From Moringa oleifera (taxonomy: Eukaryota > Streptophyta > Magnoliopsida > Brassicales > Moringaceae), in assembly GCA_021397835.1 (NCBI GenBank), contig JAJFZO010000229.1, positions 6,379,001-6,443,000 of the forward strand: DNA of 64,000 nucleotides, given 5' to 3'. Positions within the stretch are counted from its first letter, which is position 1; each line of letters opens with the position of its first letter. Both the position numbers and the translations under genes were made by a program. This document shows, in pieces, positions 24,818 to 34,754 of this stretch. The notes beneath the pieces were generated by a model. That model saw only the letters and a program-made list of their open reading frames with translations, did no database searches and had not been told where the DNA came from.

Positions 24818-26759
24818 TCAAGCATATGCAAGATAATACTCATCCATTTGGTCAAATAAATCAGCAGGTGGCAAATTATTACAAAAAGACATGTGCTCTA
24901 TACTAATATCCCACAAATCATCATCTTCATCATAGTCTTGTGGAGGTGTTGACAGTACTATAGACCATTTGGCATCAATTGGATCTTCAATGTAAAATAC
25001 TTGTCTTGCTTGTGAAGCTAATATAAACTGATCATTCCTATGTCTAATCCAATTGAGATTAACTAGCACAACTCCTAAATCATCAACTTTAACACTGCTA
25101 CTATTATCAATCCAATCACATTTGAAAACTGAAACTCTGAACGTTGTATAATCTAGTTCCCATATTTCTTTTCAATGTGCATGACATCTAGAATATGTCT
25201 GATATGCATGGACTTCTAATATGGTAAGTCAAAGAAAATCGACCTCTTTTTCTAGCACTGTGTAATAACATCTTCTTTACCCATTGTACTTCGTTTCTTC
25301 GACTTTCCCCATGAATTTATTAAACATTGAAATTTGTGAAAGACTTCTTCACTGCTTAATGGTTGGGGAATAGTTTTTAATTCTTTTTCACCATTGAAGG
25401 CCTTTTTCTGTCTGCAGTAAGGAAGATGCCGTGGTAAGAATCTCCTGTGTCCAACATATGACATCTTTTTACTATATTTTAAGTGACTAGCTTGGGTGTT
25501 CTCAACACAGATAGGACAAGCATAATACCCTTTAACAGTGCAACCAGACAAATTACCATATGCAGGAAAATCATTGATTTTCCATAACAAAACAGCTTTC
25601 GACTCATTACGATACGCATCATGCACTTTTACACCTGTGTCCCATAACATTTTTAAGTCTTCTATAAGCAGAGCCAAGTAGACATCGATATCATTACCAG
25701 GTTGTTTAGGATCTGATATTAGTAACGTCAACATCATGAACTTTCTCTTCATTGTTAACCATGGCGGTAAATTATAGTTCACCATAATCACCGGCCAACA
25801 ACTATATCGACTACTCAATATACTATGCGGATTAATCTCATCTACTGATATAGCAAGCCTTAAGTTTCTTGGCTCTGTAGCAAACTCTGGCCACATGTAG
25901 TCAACCAATTTCCATGATGGTGTATCCGATGGATGCCTTAACTGACCATCAATTTCCCTTTTATTTGAATGCCATGTAAGGTGTTTTTATATTTCAAAAC
26001 TTTTGAACATTCTTCTAAATCTTGGTATTGGTGGAAAATACCACAACACCTTAGCAGGCACACCAGTCTTTATTTTGTTATTGTTTTTTATTACTTTCCA
26101 TCTTGAAAGTCCACAAGTTGGATATTGCATGTCATCCCGAAACTCCTTTCGATATAATATGCAATCATTTGGACAAGCATGAATCTTTTGATACTCCATG
26201 CCTAATGCATTCAATGTTTTCTTAGCATCATACATGGATGTAGGCATTTCATTATTATCAAGCAATATTTTACCAATCAAATTTATAAGATCATTAAAGC
26301 TTTGATCGAACCAACTATATTTTGCCTTCAAATTATACAATTTAACTAGAGCAGATAATTTAGTAAACTTCACTAATCCAAAGTACAAAGTAATCTTTCA
26401 AAGTGATTAGGATTACTATCATACTCTGCAAATGCCTCTTGTACCATTTCTATAATGTTATCAACTTCTTCGATGTGTTCTACCTCCCTAATAACTTTAG
26501 CATTCTTACTAGTAGAAGACCTAACAATACTGGTTTCTCCGTGCCATATCCAGTTTTGATAGTTGCTATTAACTTCATATACATATAAATGATTTCGTAT
26601 CTCATATGGGGTATGACGCTTCATGTTGTCACATTTAATACATAGACACCGAACTAATTCAGGGTTATCACTATTTTGAACAGCATAATCTAAAAAGTTA
26701 TTTACCTCTACATCATACACCTCTGATCTTCTATCAGCAAACATCCAAGTTTTATCCAT
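24818..26759 (-). pseudogene. TNP2-like CACTA transposase (degenerate, DUF4218 region missing)
   Basis: Minus-strand transposase that cuts and moves CACTA elements. Domains in order: transposase-associated domain at 26759-26470 (MDKTWM start, Cys-x-Cys pair and the W-x-x-HGE end); TNP2 core at 26390-25200 with ACPNDCILYRKEF, CGLSRWK, WPVIMVNYNLPPW, PGNDIDVYL and NDFPAYG motifs; then a DUF4216-like tail at 25160-24818 with FKCDW and ILASQARQVFY. The DPxG-like Asp region reads VDEINP. Between the LDVMHIEK motif (about 25190) and the tail the usual DUF4218 block is absent, so an internal deletion is likely. A Trp in the DLPYW motif has become a stop and a frame break lies near 25987. Confidence 0.88.
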
Positions 26760-27310
26760 TTTGAAATTTAAAAGACATTTTATTATTTACTTTTTAAGCA
26801 TCTAATATACGAAGTGAAATTTAAATAAACGATTAATAACTATTTAATTAATTAATACAAAAAGTTAATGAAAGCATCTAATTAACTAACTATTAAATTA
26901 ATTCAAATTTAAATAACAGTTATTATTCACTTTACAAGCATATAATTAATTAATTATCTATTTAAAATTTAACTAAACATATTAATTTATGTTAACAATG
27001 AAATCAATATAATTAAATTTGACAAAATATCCCAATTAATCTTACGTAAAAAAATTAATTCAAACATAAATTCCTCTACACCTAATATATAATTAATTTA
27101 TCAAAATATAAATTCATCTAATTAACATTTAGATTAATTTATCAATTAATCTAAAAATCTTAATAATTATGAAATAATAAATACATCAATATATATCCAT
27201 TCATACCAAATATGTTCATCAAAATATACTAATGAAAAAAAAAACTCAAATTTCGTTAATTAATAACAATTCACCTAATACACTTAACAAAAAACTTCTC
27301 AAAATATAAA
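26760..27310. other. AT-rich upstream region of TNP2, no gene seen
   Basis: Very AT-rich stretch just upstream of the minus-strand transposase start. It presumably holds its promoter and leader, but no specific motif stands out and no open frame of interest is present. Confidence 0.5.
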
Positions 27311-27319
27311 TTCATCTAC

Positions 27320-28025
27320 CTGCTTCTGGACAGAGAACAAAGAGAGGGCCGGAAAGGCTGCTAGCAGCTACCCCAACTGCTTCTGGTCGAACAGCAGACA
27401 GGAGAATGACCAGAGAAAGGCTGGCTGTGCAGCTACTTCTGGACAGATGACAAAAAAGAGAGGGCCGAAAAGGCTGCCAGCAACTACCCCAGTTGCTTCT
27501 GGTCGGACAACAGACAGGAGAATGGCAGAAGAAAGGCTGGCTATGCAGCTGCTTCTGGACAGATGACAAAAAAGAAAAGGCTAGAAAGGCTGCCAGCAGC
27601 TACCCCAGCTGCTTCTAGACAGATAGCAGACAGGAGAATGGCTGGAGAAAGGCTGGCTGTGCAGACAAAGAACAAAAAAGAGAGGGTCGAAAGGGCTGCC
27701 AGCAGCTACCTCAGTTGCTTCTGGATGGACAGCATATAAGATAATGGCCGGAGAAAGGCTGGCTGTGCAGTTGCTTCTAGACAGAGATCAAACGAGAGAG
27801 GGCTGGAAAGGCTATCAGCAGCTACCCCAACTACTTCTGGACGAATAGCAGACAAGAGAATGGCCGGAGAATGGCTGGTTGTGCAGTTGCTTCTGGACAT
27901 AGACCAAAAAGGAGAGGGCCGAAAAGGCTGCCAGCAACTACCCCAGCTACTTCTCGATGAACAGCAGATAGGAGAATGGCCGGAGAATGGATGGCTGGTT
28001 GTGCAGCTGCTTCTGGATAGTTTGT
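27320..28025. repeat. 115-119 bp minisatellite inside the CACTA element
   Basis: About six tandem units. Each is built of two related halves of roughly 57 bp that begin with variants of gcttctgga and include ggctgccagcagctacccca or gagaatggccggagaaagg. Landmarks at 27377, 27494, 27609 and again 27714, 27830, 27949 give the period. Open frames here are produced by the repeat. Confidence 0.85.
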
Positions 28026-28134
28026 GAAGAAGAGAATTCTGACCTAGAAAGGAAAAATTTCGCGGGATGTTATGGCGGGCTCTAGAGGGCTTTGAAAAAC
28101 AATTTAGGATCCCAACCTTAAAAAGCAAGGTAGC

Positions 28135-28272
28135 ATATCTTTCAATGTCAGTTATTCCATAACTGGCGTTGAAGGTTCAAATTTTCTGGTCTTCAACGCC
28201 AATTATTCCAGAACCGGCGTTGAAGGACACTGACTTCAACGCCAGTTCTGGTATAACTGGCATTGAAGGCCA
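28135..28272. repeat. Internal cluster of CACTA subterminal-type repeats
   Basis: Three inverted repeat units of the form ttcaatgtcagtt-attcc-aactggcgttgaagg. They belong to the same family as the units at 30585-30860 (tttaacgccagttctt...gctggcgtcaaagg). The captured host gene lies between the two clusters, so this one may mark the element's former right end or one side of the captured insert. Confidence 0.7.
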
Positions 28273-28399
28273 GAGAATTTAAAATCATCACTTGTCTGAT
28301 ATGCATCTGTAAGAGAAATTCAAATCATCATCACTCCACGTTCATGGCCACTACTACAGTTTTCATAGAGTTTCAGCAACACATATTTTCTCTTATTAG

Positions 28400-29683
28400 G
28401 AAAGTGGCTGGTTAATAGATAAATACGATGTAACTGGGCAACAAAATGTGCTAGAACCAGTGAGGGCAAGTAGAGTTCTGATGCCAAAAGTGTGGTGGAA
28501 CTGACCAATGGCTTGTTAGGTGCATCTATTGTATTATGGATGATTATTTTCTCGTTCTAAAACATTGAAAATCGAAAATTTCTTATTGATTGTTTCCATA
28601 CCTTAGATGTATTGCACTCTTTTTGGCTTTTTATCTTGTTAGTCTATGTTGTGATTCTACTTTGTGTGAATGAAATGGTTGTGTAATAGCTTGGAATATG
28701 TGTCTGTGGGTCTTAAGCTTGTTGATCAGTGAGTTGATATTTATAACCTTCCATGTGCAGAAAATGGAAAATAGACAACAAATAGTGAGGCTCTTGAAAA
28801 CAATCCCCAGTACACTACTGTTTATGTTGGCAATCTTGCTCTAGAGGTAGGAAACCATCACTTGTCTACCAACTTTCTTCCCAATTGTGTGTGTGTGTGT
28901 GTGTGTGTGCGTGTGTTAGAGACAGAAAAGAGAGATGCGTTTTGGAATCTGTACTTTTCAGTCTGAAAGTTTGGAAGGATAGGAAAAACTTTTCTGATTA
29001 TCCAGTGTCATGTTTCTCAGAGGTGAACTTATAACTAATTTAACTTGTTACGTTTTTCTACTCTGCAGGTTACCCAGCTTGATCTTCACCGCCACTTCCA
29101 TGCCCTTGGTGCTGGAGTCATTGAGGAGGTTCGAGTTCAGAAAGACAAAGGTTTTGGTTTTGTGAGATACAGCACTCATGCTGAGGCAGCTCTGGGAATT
29201 CAAATGGGAAACTCCCATTCATTTCTGTGTGGCAAACAAATTAAGGTACAGTTTTTGTTGCCTGTGCAACTTATATGTGTAAGTACTAAAAGAGTGTCAA
29301 CTCCTCGATTATAATAAAGTTTGGCAATTGTTTTCATGTTTGTATATATTTATGCATTGATGTGGGGTCTTATAGTGATTGTTATGTTTTCCCTTTTGTG
29401 ATTGTAGTGCTTTTAGGGCAGCAAGCCCACCCCACCTGGAACAAGTTCAAATCCACTTTCTCCCCTTCCTGCTGCACCGTTAATAGGGCTTTCAGCCACT
29501 GACCTCTTAGCATACGAAAGACAACTAGCCATGAGCAAGACGGGTGGTTTCCATGCCCTGATGCAGGGATAGCATCCTCTGAAGTAGGCCCAAATGGGAG
29601 TGGGTGCTGCTGGAGCAAGCCAAGCAATATATGATGGTGGGTTTCAGAATGTTGCTGCAGCCCAGCAGGTTATGTACTACTAA
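28400..29683 (+). pseudogene. Captured UBP1 (oligouridylate-binding protein) gene fragment, four exons
   Basis: UBP1 proteins are plant nuclear RNA-binding proteins of the TIA-1 type with three RRM domains that bind U-rich introns and 3' UTRs. Exons: 28400-28519 (end of RRM2, CNWATK motif), 28761-28846 (linker and RRM3 start, TVYVGNL), 29069-29245 (RRM3 core, KGFGFVRY) and 29408-29683 (after RRM3, [12 protein letters not shown] and the tail ending near MYY). Exon ends are gt/ag and phases fit exactly (120 nt with phase shift, 86, 177). Introns of 241, 222 and 162 bp are kept, so capture was at DNA level. Stops replace conserved codons, for example Gln after WLVNR, Trp in CSWG and the final Gln. 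It lies opposite in strand to the transposase. RRM1 and the N terminus are absent. Confidence 0.9.
28886..28916. repeat. (GT)n microsatellite
   Basis: Run of about 15 GT units with one interruption (gc), inside the second intron of the captured UBP1 fragment. Confidence 0.9.
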
Positions 29684-30164
29684 TGATTGTAAGAATTTGG
29701 CTTCGATGCCCCACAACGTACAGAAACTGGATAGTACAATGCACCTACAGATGGAACTGAAGAAAACAGAATAGTTGATATCCAGTGGACTCACCATCAT
29801 ACCTCAAGAGCTGATAGCCATTCTAGAGCTTTCCCTTGAACCATGTGTACTTGATTTATGTCCCAGTTTCCATCTGACTTTTGATTGTTAAGCCTTAAAT
29901 GAGCTTTGCTACTTGGCAGAAGACAAGGAATCCCAATTTTTCCACCCAAATGATCACTAGAGGATAGGCCAGCGCTTCTTACCCTTGATAGTAGAGACAT
30001 TAAATTGCCTGATTGAATTGTCACATTTAACTTTAGTGCATTGCCTGTAAAATTTTATTTCAGAACTTTTTAGGCAAACAAGATTCGAGTTCAAAATGGA
30101 GTTCTCTACGAAGGAAAGGATTATTTGGCCCACTGAATATTTGTGGTGCATTGCAGAGGCAGCT
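29684..30164 (+). other. Probable 3' flank of the captured UBP1 gene
   Basis: Follows the last UBP1-like exon without an obvious border. T-rich, no conserved frame. By position it could be the 3' UTR and downstream DNA of the captured gene; no motif proves it. Confidence 0.45.
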
Positions 30165-30530
30165 ATAAGGAGTTGTCTCTGTTGCAAGAAGCAGCAGCAA
30201 GCTGTAGCCAGCCATTGCTGCTGCTTCTTGCAGCAGCAGCAGCAGTCCTTATTGCAGCTGTAAGCAGCCATCGCTGCTGCAAGAAGCAGCAGCAACGACT
30301 GTTGCTGTAACCCAGCCATTGCTGCTGCATCTTGCAGCAGCAGCAGCAGTCCTTGTTGCAGCTGTTAGCAGCCATCCCTGCTACAAGAAGTAGCAGCAAG
30401 CAGTAGTAACAGTTGCTGCTGTTGTAACCCAGCTATTGCTGCTGCTTCTTGCAGCAGCAGCAGCAGTTCTTGCTGCAGCTGTAAGCAGCCATCGCTGCTG
30501 CAAGAAGCAGCAGCAATGATTGTTGCTGAT
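30165..30530. repeat. 105-116 bp GCA/TGC-rich tandem repeat
   Basis: About three units, each with ttgctgctgc, ttcttgcagcagcagcag and gcagctgtaagcagccat parts, at landmarks 30206, 30311 and 30427. Every unit can fold on itself because tgctgc and gcagca runs alternate. Poly-Leu and poly-Gln-like frames are repeat artefacts. Confidence 0.83.
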
Positions 30531-30584
30531 TAGGGCATGCTCAAAGATGAAAGCCTGTGTGGCTCATTAGAGGTGGCAGCTATT

Positions 30585-30891
30585 TTGGCCTTTAACGCCA
30601 GTTCTTCTAGAGCTGGCGTCAAAGGCTTTATGTTTAATGTCAGTTCCTTGAGAACTGATGTTAAATGCCAAATTGATGGATCTTTTAACATCAGTTCTTT
30701 AGGAACTGATGTTAAATGTTTAAGTCGTAGGTTTTCTAATGCCAATTCTTCTTTAATTGGCGTTAAAAACCTTACTTTTAATGACAATTTTGGAATAACT
30801 GTCATAAAAAATGTTAATAAATCTTTTAATGATAGTTCTTTGAATAACTGTCATTAAATTGATGTCAATTATTATAATTTTTTTAGTAGTG
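30585..30891. repeat. Right subterminal repeats and TIR of the CACTA element
   Basis: Series of inverted units (tttaacgccagttct...; tttaacatcagttct...gaactgatgttaaa; tttaatgatagttct...aactgtcattaaa) leading to TTTTTTAGTAGTG at 30891. The outermost units share tgacagt/actgtca with the left end. Confidence 0.88.
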
Positions 30892-31259
30892 AAAGAAAGT
30901 TAGAGCAGTAGCTTACAGGTTGACGCTACCACAACATCTAAAGACGCACCCAACATTCCACGTGAGCTTTCTCAAAGAGTTTCAAGAAGATGCCGATCGC
31001 GGGCGCAAGCAGGCTAAGCGTGCACTGCTGGTAACTCGAGTTCAATTTGACAAGGAAATAAAGAAAATCCTTGATCATTAAACAGAGGGCTACAGTAAGA
31101 TGAATCAGAGGACATATTACTTAGTCTAGTAGAAAGGCACAAGTGACATGGATGTGAGTTGGGAAAAAGATACCACATTGTGGCAATTCAAGGACCAGAT
31201 CAGGGTGTTCCATAACACTAAGTCGATGAGGGCATGGGGCTCTTCTGGTGGAGGTGGTT
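30892..31259 (+). pseudogene. pol of chromovirus 1, C-terminal part with chromodomain remnant
   Basis: Continuation of the polyprotein after the CACTA insertion: the post-integrase segment (RLTLPQHL-like, FLKEFQE) and a chromodomain-like tail around 31085-31240 with YYLV and the SWEKDTTLW stretch. Chromodomains in such integrases bind methylated histone H3 and guide insertion. Two stops in a row at 31127-31132 follow YYLV; the first is shared with copy 2. A purine-rich tract (ggtggaggtgg, 31247-31257) abuts the 3' LTR as polypurine tract. Confidence 0.82.
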
Positions 31260-32278
31260 TGTAAAACCCTTGAATCTAAGTACCAAGGCATAGGCATGGT
31301 GAGTCTTGCTCCATGCCTGGACCTACAAGTGTGGAGGACCACGCTAGCAAGGCAAAAATGCATGAGTTAGATATGAAAATGAATACAGGATACTTGGTGA
31401 GAAATCGAGTTTCATACTTATAGTGGCGAGATTCAATGGTGAGTTGGGAACGTTGTGAAGTGAGGGATGAAGCACACAAACAGACCCATAAGCCCACTTA
31501 AGGGGAAAGTGACAAAGACACCTCAAGCAAGCACCAGCACATAGTGGTGCGAATATGTCCAGTGACCAAAACACAGGGTAAAATTCGAGAACCCAACTTG
31601 GCATGGATGGAAAGTCCAATAAGCGAAGATATTCCATAAAAAAAAGGATATGGCTATTGGCTAGATGAGGATCAAGGCAATAGAAGGATAAGAAAGAGAT
31701 GTCTATCCTGAAAGCCAAGGGAGATAAGGCTCGAAAAGAATCCTGAACGGAAACTACCTCTTCAAGCCTATCCAAACTGGTTGAAAGCGGATAAGAAGGC
31801 TTAGAGAAGAATTCAAAAGAGATGAGATCCTTAACTCAAAGAGAGTCCTTGCGAGAGAAGGATGCTATCTAAACTTTAAAGATAGCCTCAATGAGATAAA
31901 GATTCGTGATCAAGATTGGGTGGCCTATCCTAAAAATGTGGGATAGCTAAGAGAGAGTGTTTGAGTAGGACACTCCTCAACTAGTATAAAAAGGGCTTGG
32001 GTTCAGTTGCAAACACATCGTTTAATACAAACTCAAGTGTGTGGGTAGCTAGAGGCTTTGGGTGCTCTTAGAGAGAGACCCTTCTTTTGTAAAGAGTTCT
32101 TTTATTTTCAATAAAGATTGAGAAAGAGTTCTCGTAATATCGTCTTCTTACTTTGCGTTTTGCATTGTTGTCTCTTATTCTTTTTTTGGCAGGGGCTTAG
32201 AAAGTTGGACTGGTTAGGTGGACGCATCTGGCACCATCACACTAGAGTTGCGCTGATCCCACAACCGACAGTGTGACA
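31260..32278 (+). repeat. 3' LTR of chromovirus 1
   Basis: 1019 bp, starts tgtaaaaccc and ends gtgtgaca. TATA box at 31985-31990. Many point differences to its partner at 15757-16770, so the insertion is old. Shares copy-1-specific states with its partner, such as the long cctcaagcaagc stretch, agtccttgc and aggctttggg. Confidence 0.93.
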
Positions 32279-32840
32279 TCTATTATGGTGGTGACGAGTG
32301 ATGGAGAATTAGGGTTCGATTCTGGAGAGCGAGCTTGAGAAGCGGTTACTACATCCAAAGAAGGTAGTAGGCGTGCAAATTACCCAATCTTGACACGGGG
32401 AGGTAGTGATAATAAATAACAATACTGGGCTCTTCAAGTCTAGTAATTAGAATGAGTACAATCTAAATCCCTTAACAAAGATCCATTAGAGGGAAAGTCT
32501 GGTGTCAGCAGCCGCTGTAATTCCAGCTCCAATAGCGTATATTTAAGTTATCGCGCTTAAAAAAGCTCGTAGTTGGACCTTGGGATGGGTCGGTCGGTCT
32601 GCCTACGGTGTGCATCAGTTGGCTATTCCCTACTGCCAGTGATGCGCTCTTGGCATTAATTGGCTGGGTCGTGCCTCCGGCGCTATTGCTTTGAAGAAAT
32701 TAGAGTGCTCAAAGAAAGCCTACACTCTTAATACATTAGCATGGGATAACATCATAGGATTTCGATCCTATTCTGTTGGCCTTCAGGATCGGCGTAATGA
32801 TTGATAAGGACAGTTGGGGGCATTTGTATTTCATAGTTAG

Positions 32841-32871
<31 letters not shown>

Positions 32872-33159
32872 TAACTGCGAAAGCATTTACCAAGGATGTT
32901 TTCATTAATTAAGAACAAAAGTTGGGGGCTCAAAGACGATCAGATACCAATCCTAGTCTCAACCATAAACAATGCCGACCAAGGATTAGCGGATGTTGCT
33001 TTTAGGACTCCACTAGCACCTTACGAGAAATTAAAGTCCTTGGGTTTCGAGGGGAGTATGGTTGCAAGTCTCAAACTTAAAGGAATTGATGAAAGGCCAC
33101 CACCAAGAGTGGAGCCTGTGGCTTAATTTGACGAACACGGGGAACCTTACCAGGTCCAA

Positions 33160-33195
<36 letters not shown>

Positions 33196-33550
33196 AATTT
33201 TATGGGTGGTGGTACATGGTGATTCTTAGTTAGTGAAGCGATTTGTCTGGTTAATTTCGTTAACGAACGAGACCTCATCCTGCTAACTAGTTACGTGGAG
33301 ATGACCTTCCACGGCCAGCTTTTTAGAGGGACTATAGCCACTTAGGCCAAGGAAGTTTGAGGCAATAACAGGTTTGTGATGCCCTTAGATGTTTTGGGCT
33401 GCACGCACGCTACACTAATGTATTCAATGAGTTTATAGCCTTGGCCGATAGGCCCGGGTAATCTTTGAAATTTCATCGTAATGGGGATAGATCATTGTAA
33501 TTGTTGGTCTTTAACTAGGAATTCTTAGTAAACGCGAGTCATTAGCTCGT

Positions 33551-33585
<35 letters not shown>

Positions 33586-33652
33586 ATCGCTCTTACTGAT
33601 TGAATGGTTCGGTGAAGTGCTCGGATCACGGCAACGTGGGCGGTTTGCCAAT

Positions 33653-33689
<37 letters not shown>

Positions 33690-33740
33690 TGGAGAAGTAG
33701 TAACAAGGTTTCCATAGGTGAACCTGCGGAAGGATCATTA
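32279..33740 (+). rRNA. 18S rRNA (unit 2), remaining 3' part
   Basis: Begins with the decayed target duplication tctat and continues tatggtggtgac to ggaaggatcatta. Includes the region missing in unit 1 (33187-33492). Together with 15411-15756 gives about 1803 nt. Conserved blocks carry many substitutions, but no large deletion is seen, making this the most complete 18S in the window apart from the 16.5-kb insertion. Confidence 0.93.
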
Positions 33741-33990
33741 TTGAAAACTAGCTTAGCGAAATGACCCGCGAACACGTTGTAAACACACCGACGGGGCGGA
33801 GGGCTTTCGAGCCCCTCGTCCTGCCTTGCGTGGCAAGGGTGCGTAAGGTCGCGCCCAAGCCCCTCGTTGTGTGTAACAACAAAACCTACAGCATGGGATG
33901 CACCAAGGAACTCGAATGAAAAAGCATGCCCCAGTCGCCCAAATCCCGATACACTACTGGCGGTCGTGTCATCCCTAAATGATGTCTAAA
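33741..33990 (+). other. ITS1 (unit 2)
   Basis: About 250 bp with gaaatgacccgcgaacacgt and the conserved angiosperm-type element near 33893-33912 (catgggatgcaccaaggaa). Ends where the 5.8S gene begins. Confidence 0.88.
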
Positions 33991-34152
33991 ATGACTCTCG
34001 GCAATGGATATCTCGGCTCTCGTATCGATAAAGAACGTAGTGAATTGCGATACTTGGTGTGAATTATAGAATCCCATGAACAATTAAGTCTTTAAACGTA
34101 AGTTACACCCGAAGCCATCAGGCCGCGAGCACGTCTGCCTGGGTGTCAAGCA
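33991..34152 (+). rRNA. 5.8S rRNA (unit 2), degenerate
   Basis: About 162 nt from atgactctcggcaatggata to gggtgtcaagca. The conserved centre reads gaattatagaatcccatgaa instead of gaattgcagaatcccgtgaa, and further transitions occur, so it is probably not functional. Confidence 0.92.
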
Positions 34153-34359
34153 CCGTTGCCCCCGACCCCCCCATATCCCTTCGGGGAAGGGAGAGACCAT
34201 CGCAGGGCTGATGTTGGCCTTCCATGAGCCTTTGGCTCACGGTTGGCCTAAAAAAGAGCCTCGAGCGACGCCGCATCACGGTTTGGCAGTGGTAGAGAAA
34301 GCCTCGTGTGCACGTTGCTCGCTTGCGACTCACAGACCCAATGATCGATCGATCGAGAT
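34153..34359 (+). other. ITS2 (unit 2)
   Basis: About 207 bp between 5.8S and 28S; alignable to 11611-11825, ending in the repeated gatcgatcgatcgag stretch just before the 28S start. Confidence 0.87.
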
Positions 34360-34715
34360 GCGACCCCAAGTCAGGCGGGACCACCTGCTAAGTTTAAACA
34401 TATCAATAAGGGGAGGAAAAGAAACTGACAAGGATTCCCCTAGTAACGATGAGTGAACTGGGAAATGCCCAACTTGAAAATCGTGTGCCCTTAACGCCCA
34501 AATTGTAGTCTGGAGAAGCATCCTCAGTGATGGATCAGGGCCCAAGTCCCCTCAAAAGGGGCGACGGAGTGGGTGAGAGCCCCCTCTCGCCTAGACCCTG
34601 TCGCACCACGAAGTGCTATCAACAAGTCGAGTTGTTTGGTAATGCAGCCCCAGTAGGGCGGTAAATTCTGTCCAAGGCTAAATATGAGTAAAAGACCGAT
34701 AGCGAACAAGTACCA

Positions 34716-34754
<39 letters not shown>

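Larger units (their letters stand above)
20915..30891 (-). mobile_element. CACTA (En/Spm) transposon nested in chromovirus 1
   Basis: The 9977-bp insert starts CACTACTATAAA and ends TTTTTTAGTAGTG, the defining terminal inverted repeats of the CACTA superfamily. Comparison with copy 2 around 46190-46199 shows that the host site was gag, now gaa on the left and aaa on the right: a 3-bp target duplication as expected, altered by G-to-A changes. Subterminal inverted repeats line both ends. Two transposon genes run on the minus strand. The right third carries fragments of a host UBP1-like gene and two simple tandem repeats. Confidence 0.94.
15757..32278 (+). mobile_element. Ty3/gypsy chromovirus 1 in 18S rDNA, split by a CACTA element
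   Basis: Long-terminal-repeat retrotransposon: 5' LTR, PBS, gag, protease, reverse transcriptase, RNase H, integrase, chromodomain-like tail, polypurine run, 3' LTR. Without the 10-kb CACTA transposon at 20915-30891 it measures about 6.54 kb, matching the copy at 41037-47574 (6538 bp). Flanks are cctac on the left and tctat on the right (32279-32283); tctat is explained by two C-to-T changes in a cctac duplication. All reading frames are interrupted by stops (many of the tgg-to-tag or caa-to-taa kind), so the element is dead. The order protease-RT-RH-integrase assigns it to Ty3/gypsy, and the C-terminal chromodomain remnant to chromoviruses. Confidence 0.93.

Noticed and set aside
27320..28025. 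CRISPR-like array
   Set aside because: Units are contiguous imperfect tandem repeats with no unique spacers, in plant DNA.
28400..29683. Functional host UBP1 gene
   Set aside because: It lacks the N terminus and RRM1, carries several in-frame stops and lies inside a transposon.
30165..30530. Poly-Leu/poly-Gln-like coding sequence
   Set aside because: Pure product of a TGC/GCA-rich tandem repeat, open in several frames and on both strands.
15757..32278. Group I intron or R1/R2-type non-LTR element in 18S
   Set aside because: Direct 1-kb terminal repeats, Met-tRNA primer site, gag-pol order and 5-bp target duplications show an LTR retrotransposon.
32896..33126. Short open frames within 18S and 28S copies
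   Set aside because: They overlap recognised rRNA sequence and have no independent support.
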